A stretch of DNA of 6,691 bases, from contig JBEKCP010000348.1 in assembly GCA_050014815.1 (NCBI GenBank), forward strand, positions 1 through 6,691, read 5' to 3'. Under the pieces are notes generated by a model. That model saw nothing but the letters and a program-made list of their open reading frames with translations, made no database searches and had not been told where the DNA came from. The number at the start of each line of letters is the position of its first letter. Position 1 is the stretch's first letter. Made by a program: the position numbers and the translations under genes. Positions 1 to 4,103 of this stretch are shown piece by piece. The stretch comes from JBEKCP01 sp050014815 (GTDB lineage: Bacteria; Planctomycetota; Planctomycetia; Pirellulales; Thermoguttaceae).

Positions 1-678
1 TTCGTGCCGGCCCGCGAGGCGACGATCGGCGTGGCCGACCGCATCTTTGCCCGCGTCGGCGCCAGCGACGAGCTGGCCCGCGGCCAAAGCACCTTCATGG
101 TCGAAATGACCGAGACGGCCCGGATCCTCAACACGGCCACCCCGCGGAGCCTGGTGATCCTCGACGAGATCGGCCGCGGCACGAGCACCTACGACGGCAT
201 CTCGCTGGCCTGGGCCGTGGTCGAGTACCTCCGGGAGCACATCGGCTGCCGCACCTTGTTTGCGACGCACTACCACGAGCTGACCGACCTGGAGAAGTCG
301 CTCTCGGGGGTCAAGAATCTCAACGTGGCGGTCCGGGAGTGGCAGGACGAGGTGGTCTTCCTGCACAAGATCATCAACGGGGCGGCCGACAAGAGCTACG
401 GCATCCACGTGGCCCGGCTGGCGGGCGTGCCCCGGGAAGTCGTCGAGCGGGGCAAGGAGATCCTGTCGCTCTTGGAGGAAAAGCACCTTTCCGCCCGGGG
501 CCGCGCCGCGACGCCCATGCCCGAGAAGGAGCCCCATCTCCAACTGACGCTCTTCGGCCCCTCCGACCATCCGCTCTTGGACGAGTTGCGGCGGACGGAC
601 CTCGACCGCCTGACGCCCCTGGCGGCGCTCGAACTCCTGCAACGATGGAAGGAAGAATTGCAGCGGGGAGGGGGGTAG
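1..678 (+). CDS. mutS: DNA mismatch repair protein MutS, C-terminal part (5' end outside window)
   Basis: MutS binds mismatched base pairs as a clamp-like dimer and uses ATP to recruit MutL and start strand-directed repair in the cytoplasm. The visible 225 residues are the C-terminal half of the ABC-type ATPase domain plus the short tail. The frame is open from base 1 (Phe-Val-Pro-Ala), so the gene begins upstream and the Walker A loop is not in the window. Seen in order: the ABC signature STFMVEM (residues 30-36 of the fragment), Walker B LVILDE (51-56), the D-loop GRGTST (58-63), and the switch histidine in ATHYHEL (H90). The dimerising helix region with KSYGIHVARLAGVP follows. The end, LTPLAALELLQRWKEEL, matches the usual MutS terminus before a TAG stop, so the 3' end is intact. 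No clear intrinsic terminator follows. The identification is near certain; nothing looks degraded. Confidence 0.97.
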   Translation, partial: FVPAREATIGVADRIFARVGASDELARGQSTFMVEMTETARILNTATPRSLVILDEIGRGTSTYDGISLAWAVVEYLREHIGCRTLFATHYHELTDLEKSLSGVKNLNVAVREWQDEVVFLHKIINGAADKSYGIHVARLAGVPREVVERGKEILSLLEEKHLSARGRAATPMPEKEPHLQLTLFGPSDHPLLDELRRTDLDRLTPLAALELLQRWKEELQRGGG

Positions 679-848
679 CGAATTGATTCATCCTGCTCGA
701 CTTCGATCTTCATTTCCTACCTCTTCCCTTACTCTGCCGCACGGGGTGCGTTCAGGCAACATCTTTGCCGACAATCCTATAGTGGTCAAACGGGTATGGA
801 AGGATTACAATTCGGGTGCCTTGGTGAGCGTCCAAGAATAACTTCGTA

Positions 849-917
849 GGTGCCTCGCACCGGCCCTCACCCCCTGCCCCTCTCCCACTCGTGCCGCTGC
901 GGCACGCGGGAGAGGGG
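849..917. repeat. GC-rich palindromic intergenic repeat upstream of the kinase gene
   Basis: Two hairpins lie side by side. The first is GGTGC-CTC-GCACC at 849-861, a perfect 5-bp stem. The second has outer arms CCCCTCTCCC (877-886) and GGGAGAGGGG (908-917), which are exact inverse complements. Inside it is a further perfect inverted repeat, CGTGCCGC (890-897) and GCGGCACG (899-906), around a single T. Between the hairpins is the C-rich run CCCTCACCCCCTGCCCC (864-880). The CCCTCACCCC...CCCCTCTCCC...GGGAGAGGGG layout resembles dispersed intergenic repeats that I recall from several GC-rich bacterial genomes; this was not checked. The rest of the 679-932 spacer shows no gene and no convincing promoter. 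Confidence 0.8.
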
Positions 918-920
918 AAA

Positions 921-926
921 GAGGAG
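921..926 (+). promoter_or_regulatory. Shine-Dalgarno site for the PfkB-family kinase
   Basis: GAGGAG sits 6 nt before the ATG at 933 and decides the start in favour of that codon over the in-frame GTG at 891. That GTG lies inside the palindromic repeat and would add 14 residues (RHAGEGKEE and flanks) with no family resemblance. The site is only 3 nt downstream of the repeat hairpin (877-917), so folding of the hairpin could influence ribosome access. Confidence 0.75.
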
Positions 927-932
927 ACTCCC

Positions 933-1835
933 ATGCCGCTTGTTGTCGTCGGATCGGTGGCCTTGGACAGCGTCGAGACGCCGCACCAGCGGCGGGACAA
1001 CGTGCTGGGGGGCTCGGCCGTCTTCTTCTCCTATGCGGCCAGTTACTTCACCGCCGTCCGGCTGGCCGGGGTCGTGGGCGAGGACTGGCCGGCCGAGCAC
1101 ACCCGCATGCTCCAGGCCCGGAACATCGACACGGCCGGCCTCCAGGTGGTCCCCGGCGGCAAGACGTTCCGCTGGCGGGGCCGGTATCTGCCGAACATGA
1201 ACGACCGCGAGACGCTCGAACTGGAGTTGAACGTGATGAGCCGGTTCGAGCCCGCGTTGCCGGAGTCGTATCGGCGGTGCCGATTCCTCTTCCTGGCCAA
1301 CGGATCGCCCGAGTTGCAAATGAAGGTGCTCGACCAGTGTCCCGGCGCCGAGTTGACCGTGGCCGACACGATGGACCATTGGATCCGCGACGCGCGGCCC
1401 GACCTGGTGCGGCTCCTGGCGCGGATCGACGGCCTGGTGCTCAACGACAGCGAGGCGAAGCTCTTGACGGGCGAGGAGAACCTGGTTCGGGCAGGCCAGG
1501 CGGTCCGCGCGATGGGCCCCCGGTTCGTCGTGATCAAGAAGGGCGAGCACGGGGCGATGTTCTTCAGCCGGCACGAGACCTACGTCCTGCCCGCCTACCC
1601 CACGCCCGACGTCGTCGATCCCACGGGGGCCGGCGACAGCTTTGCCGGGGGCATGATGGGCTACCTGGCCCAGCAGGGCAGCTTCGACCCCAAGACGCTC
1701 AAGGAGGCCATGGCCTGCGGCACGGTCGCCGCCAGTTTCACCGTCGAGGATTTCAGTCTGGACCGGCTCCGCCAGATCGGCCGCGAGGACATCGACCGCC
1801 GCATGGCGGAGTACCGGCAGATGCTGACGTTTTGA
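933..1835 (+). CDS. PfkB-family (ribokinase-like) carbohydrate or nucleoside kinase
   Basis: This is a 300-residue cytoplasmic kinase of the PfkB/ribokinase family, which transfers the gamma-phosphate of ATP to a sugar or nucleoside hydroxyl. Seen: an N-terminal beta strand VVVGSVALDSV (4-14) followed by the substrate-site glycine pair LGGSAVFFSYAA (GG at 26-27); the NxxE motif NDSE (171-174), which helps position Mg2+ and phosphate; and the C-terminal PfkB signature DPTGAGDSFAGG with the anion hole GAGD and catalytic Asp235. The length is typical for the family (about 290-330). The start at ATG 933 follows GAGGAG by 6 nt and gives the expected N terminus. Substrate cannot be assigned; the early part differs from canonical ribokinase and fructokinase, so an adenosine-kinase-like or other sugar specificity is possible. 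It follows mutS by 254 nt and precedes thpR by 98 nt. No defects are visible. Confidence 0.92.
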   Translation: MPLVVVGSVALDSVETPHQRRDNVLGGSAVFFSYAASYFTAVRLAGVVGEDWPAEHTRMLQARNIDTAGLQVVPGGKTFRWRGRYLPNMNDRETLELELNVMSRFEPALPESYRRCRFLFLANGSPELQMKVLDQCPGAELTVADTMDHWIRDARPDLVRLLARIDGLVLNDSEAKLLTGEENLVRAGQAVRAMGPRFVVIKKGEHGAMFFSRHETYVLPAYPTPDVVDPTGAGDSFAGGMMGYLAQQGSFDPKTLKEAMACGTVAASFTVEDFSLDRLRQIGREDIDRRMAEYRQMLTF

Positions 1836-1862
1836 TTGCGAAGCGGCAAGCGAAAACAGAAG

Positions 1863-1913
1863 TTGTCAGTCGTCAGTTGTCAGTTGCAACGGACAACGGA
1901 CCACGGACGACAA
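1863..1913. repeat. Heptanucleotide inverted repeat, TTGTCAG / CAACGGA units
   Basis: The left arm (1863-1886) is TTGTCAG, TCGTCAG, TTGTCAG, TTG: three units of exactly 7 nt plus a partial one. The right arm (1887-1913) starts with no gap and reads CAACGGA, CAACGGA, CCACGGA, CGACAA. The right arm is close to the inverse complement of the left, with about one mismatch per heptad, so the whole element is a degenerate palindrome centred on GTTGCAAC (1883-1890). It fills much of the 98-nt spacer between the kinase and thpR and ends 20 nt before the thpR start. No open reading frame or clear promoter is seen in the spacer. Confidence 0.85.
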
Positions 1914-1933
1914 ATCCCAATCACTTATTTCCA

Positions 1934-2509
1934 ATGTCGTCCACTATCCGCACCTTTATTGCCGTTGAAACCAGCGAGGCCGTCCGCCGGCGGGCCGTAG
2001 AACTTGAGCGGAAGCTCGACGCGGCCCGGGCAGACGTCAAGTGGGTCGAATCTCACAACCTGCACCTGACGGTGAGATTCCTGGGCGACGTGGCCGAGCC
2101 GAACCTCGCAGAGGTTTGCGAGGCGGTGCGGCAGGCAGTCGTCGGCCTGCCCCCCTTCGACATGGAGGTCCGCTCGGCGGGGGCGTTCCCCAACGCCGGC
2201 CGGCCGCGGACCGTCTGGCTGGGGGCCCGCGAGGGCGCGGAGGCGATGGTGGCCCTTGCGGCCGCGGTCGAAAAGGCCATGGCCGCCCTCGGCTTTCCCA
2301 AGGAGGCCCGGCGGTTCGAGCCGCACCTGACCATCGGTCGGGTCCGCGGCGGTGGAGCGGCCATCGCCGAGCTCGGCCGCCTGCTCCGGCAAGAGGCGGA
2401 GTTCGACGCCGGGCGGTTCCGCGTCGCCGAGACGGTCGTCTTCTCCAGCGTGTTGGGCCCCAAGGGCCCAACCTACACGGCTCTCAGCCGCGCGCCGCTG
2501 GGCGGATAG
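1934..2509 (+). CDS. thpR: RNA 2',3'-cyclic phosphodiesterase (ThpR/LigT family)
   Basis: This 191-residue 2H-phosphoesterase is expected to open 2',3'-cyclic phosphates at RNA ends, giving 2'-phosphates; members were first known as 2'-5' RNA ligases (LigT). Seen: the N terminus MSSTIRTFIAVE, typical of the family, and the two catalytic HxT motifs, NLHLTVRFLG (His44-x-Thr46) and EPHLTIGRV (His131-x-Thr133), with the usual spacing of about 87 residues. The length matches the family (about 175-195). The start is the ATG at 1934, because homology begins right there and the open frame further upstream (from 1277) is only a shadow of the kinase. No Shine-Dalgarno motif is visible before it (the upstream bases are AT-rich). 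It may be translated with help from upstream ribosomes or from an unstructured leader. The gene lies between two heptanucleotide repeats and shows no defect. Confidence 0.95.
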   Translation: MSSTIRTFIAVETSEAVRRRAVELERKLDAARADVKWVESHNLHLTVRFLGDVAEPNLAEVCEAVRQAVVGLPPFDMEVRSAGAFPNAGRPRTVWLGAREGAEAMVALAAAVEKAMAALGFPKEARRFEPHLTIGRVRGGGAAIAELGRLLRQEAEFDAGRFRVAETVVFSSVLGPKGPTYTALSRAPLGG

Positions 2510-2513
2510 GAAG

Positions 2514-2605
2514 ATTGCAAATTGAGGATTGCAAATTGCAAATTGAGAACTGCAAATCCTAAATTTGCAATTTGCAATACTCAATTTGCAATTTGCAATG
2601 ATTTG
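2514..2605. repeat. AT-rich heptanucleotide hairpin, ATTGCAA / ATTTGCA units
   Basis: From 2514 the sequence runs in exact 7-nt steps: ATTGCAA, ATTGAGG, ATTGCAA, ATTGCAA, ATTGAGA, ACTGCAA, ATCCTAA. From 2563 it switches to the inverse register: ATTTGCA, ATTTGCA, ATACTCA, ATTTGCA, ATTTGCA, ATGATTTG. The segments 2528-2557 and 2570-2599 are inverse complements at 28 of 30 positions, around a 12-nt loop (2558-2569). This is by far the strongest potential hairpin in the window. It is strikingly AT-rich against the surrounding GC-rich genes. It begins 5 nt after the thpR stop and ends about 50 nt before the next start. No U-tract follows it, so it is not a classic intrinsic terminator. Confidence 0.92.
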
Positions 2606-2641
2606 CCCGGTGCGAAGACAGACGGCAGACGACGCCGGCGT

Positions 2642-2647
2642 AAGGGG
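2642..2647 (+). promoter_or_regulatory. Shine-Dalgarno-like site for the HI0933-family flavoprotein
   Basis: AAGGGG lies 8 nt before the ATG at 2656 and supports that start. An out-of-frame ATG at 2648 is directly after it and would shift the reading frame. Confidence 0.55.
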
Positions 2648-2655
2648 ATGGGCCA

Positions 2656-3966
2656 ATGGACTCCTGGGAAGTCGTCGTCGTGGGGGCGGGACCGGCGGGG
2701 CTGATGGCGGCGTGTGGCGCGGCCCGGCGCGGCCGCCGGACGCTCCTGGTCGAGAAGAACCGCGCGGCCGGGGCCAAGATCCTCCTCTCCGGCGGCTCCC
2801 GTTGCAACCTGACCCACGCCTGTCCGCCCAGCGGCATCCGCGAGGCATTCGGGCCGCAAGGCCGCTTCCTCCATTCGGCCCTGGCCGCCCTCGGACCGGA
2901 GGAGGTCGTCGAGTGGTTCGAGGCGGAAGGGGTTGCCACCAAGGTCGAGTCGGGCGGCAAGGTCTTTCCAAAGACGGATCGGGCCGCCGACGTGCTGGCC
3001 GCCCTGGTGGCACGGCTCCAGCGAAGCGGCGCCGCCACCGCCTTCGGCGAACCGATCTCCAGGATCGAGCGGACCGACGAGGGGCTCCGGCTGGTCACGC
3101 CTCAGCGAACGCTCCTGGCCCAGAGCGTCGTGCTGGCCACCGGCGGGATGTCGTATCCCACCAGCGGCTCGACCGGCGACGGCTACCACTGGGCCACGAC
3201 CCTGGGCCATGCCGTCGTAACGCCGCGGCCGGCCCTGGTGCCCATCACGACGCACGCCGAGTGGGTCCGGCAACTACAGGGGATCACGCTGGCGGACGTC
3301 CGGCTCCGCGTGGTCGAGGGGAAAAAGGTTTCAGGTGCCAGGTGTCAGGTATCAGGTGTCAGGTGTCAGGTGCCAGGTGCTAGGTATCAGGGGGCAGGGG
3401 GTGATTCTTCCTGCCTGGCCCAGCGGCGCGGTGCGATCCTGTTTACCCATTTTGGCGTCTCCGGCCCGGCGGCGCTGGACATTAGCCGGGTGGTCAGCGG
3501 ACACTCCGAGTCCGACACGCTCGTGTTGGAGTGCGACCTGGCGCCGGACACCAGCGCGGAAACGGTCGAGGCAACGATCCGGCAGATGTGTCCCACGGAC
3601 GGCAGGCGGCTGGCCGTCGGCATCCTTGAAACGTGGGTCCCGCAGCGATTGGCCCGGACGATCGCCGGGCAAGCCGGGGTCGCCCCGGACCGCCGGGCGG
3701 CCGAGCTGACGCGGGGCGAGCGGCAATCGCTGGTCGGCCGGTTGAAGCGGCTGGAAATCCCGGTCGCCGGGACGATGGGTTTTCGCAAGGCCGAAGTCAC
3801 CGCCGGCGGCGTGGCCCTGGAGGAGGTCGATTCGAGCACGCTCCAGAGCCGGCGGGTGCCGGGGCTCTACTTCGCCGGCGAGATACTGGATCTTGACGGG
3901 CCCATCGGCGGCTACAATTTCCAGGCCGCCTTCAGCACCGGCTGGTTGGCCGGGCGCAACGCGTAA
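2656..3966 (+). CDS. HI0933/YhiN-family FAD-binding oxidoreductase with an in-frame heptad-repeat insertion
   Basis: This is a 436-residue flavoprotein of the HI0933/YhiN (BaiN-like, also called 'aminoacetone oxidase family') group. Physiological substrates are mostly unknown in this family. Seen: the Rossmann motif VVVVGAGPAGLMAA (GxGxxG at 10-15) with the ribose-binding acidic residue Glu33 in LLVEKN; the family motif AKILLSGGSRCNLTH (40-54); the second nucleotide-contact region VVLATGGMSYPTSGSTGDGY; the middle-domain motif ILFTHFGVSGPAALDIS; and the C-terminal FAD motif GLYFAGEILDLDGPIGGYNFQAA. The start at 2656 has AAGGGG 8 nt upstream. Odd feature: residues 225-249 are encoded by a 7-nt tandem DNA repeat and read VSGARCQ, VSGVRCQ, VPGARYQ, then a Gly-rich run. 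They lie just before the FTHFGVSGP motif, where relatives have a short loop. Without this tract the length is about 410, normal for the family. The frame stays intact, so the protein is probably still made; whether it is active is unknown. Confidence 0.93.
   Translation: MDSWEVVVVGAGPAGLMAACGAARRGRRTLLVEKNRAAGAKILLSGGSRCNLTHACPPSGIREAFGPQGRFLHSALAALGPEEVVEWFEAEGVATKVESGGKVFPKTDRAADVLAALVARLQRSGAATAFGEPISRIERTDEGLRLVTPQRTLLAQSVVLATGGMSYPTSGSTGDGYHWATTLGHAVVTPRPALVPITTHAEWVRQLQGITLADVRLRVVEGKKVSGARCQVSGVRCQVPGARYQGAGGDSSCLAQRRGAILFTHFGVSGPAALDISRVVSGHSESDTLVLECDLAPDTSAETVEATIRQMCPTDGRRLAVGILETWVPQRLARTIAGQAGVAPDRRAAELTRGERQSLVGRLKRLEIPVAGTMGFRKAEVTAGGVALEEVDSSTLQSRRVPGLYFAGEILDLDGPIGGYNFQAAFSTGWLAGRNA
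3329..3398 (+). repeat. Intragenic heptanucleotide tandem array, TGTCAGG units
   Basis: Ten consecutive 7-nt units lie wholly within the HI0933-family gene: TTTCAGG, TGCCAGG, TGTCAGG, TATCAGG, TGTCAGG, TGTCAGG, TGCCAGG, TGCTAGG, TATCAGG, GGGCAGG. Variation is confined mostly to the first four positions; AGG is kept in all ten. Because 7 is not a multiple of 3, three DNA units encode one 7-residue unit, seen as VSGARCQ, VSGVRCQ and VPGARYQ (residues 225-245). Unlike the spacer elements, there is no inverted second arm. The total length from 3329 to 3398 is 70 nt; an insertion that kept the frame would need flanking bases as well (for example to 3409, 81 nt), so its exact ends are unknown. Confidence 0.93.
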
Positions 3967-3972
3967 CAGCCC

Positions 3973-4096
3973 AAAGCACGAAATCCGAATGTCGAAATCC
4001 GAAACTCAAAGCACGAATGTTCCAAACCCGTTTCTGTCATTCCGATTTCCGTATTTGAATTTGTTTCGGATTTCGTGTTTCGAATTTCGGAGTTCC
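3973..4096. repeat. Heptanucleotide inverted repeat between convergent genes, GAAATCC units
   Basis: The left part runs in 7-nt steps: AAAGCAC, GAAATCC, GAATGTC, GAAATCC, GAAACTC, AAAGCAC, GAATGTT, CCAAACC (3973-4028). The right part, in inverse register, includes ATTTCCG, TATTTGA, ATTTGTT, TCGGATT, TCGTGTT, TCGAATT, TCGGAGT (4045-4093). CACGAAATCCGAA (3977-3989) is exactly the inverse complement of 4065-4077, and weaker complementarity continues inward. The element fills nearly all of the 137-nt spacer between the stop of the HI0933-family gene (3966) and the stop of the permease (4104). A bidirectional terminator role is possible from position, but there is no compact stem with a U-tract. 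Confidence 0.82.
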
Positions 4097-4103
4097 TTTC
4101 CGC

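Noticed and set aside
778..811. Promoter with -10-like TATAGT (778-783) or TACAAT (806-811) before the kinase
   Set aside because: No matching -35 element at a suitable distance (16-18 nt) is seen for either; the match is no better than chance in a relatively AT-rich spacer.
891..932. GTG at 891 as the start of the PfkB-family kinase
   Set aside because: It lies inside the palindromic repeat, lacks a ribosome site, and the added residues do not resemble the family N terminus. ATG 933 is well supported.
752..1000. Small - strand ORF of 82 codons across the mutS-kinase spacer
   Set aside because: It runs through the palindromic repeat and into the kinase gene, has no ribosome site that I can defend, and no recognisable domain. 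It could contain a relic of something at 752-840, but nothing supports this.
2510..2655. Intrinsic terminator after thpR
   Set aside because: The stem is long but AT-rich, made of heptamer units, and not followed by a run of T; the repeat explanation fits better.
3329..3398. CRISPR array
   Set aside because: Units are 7 nt and directly adjacent, with no spacers, and no cas genes are present.
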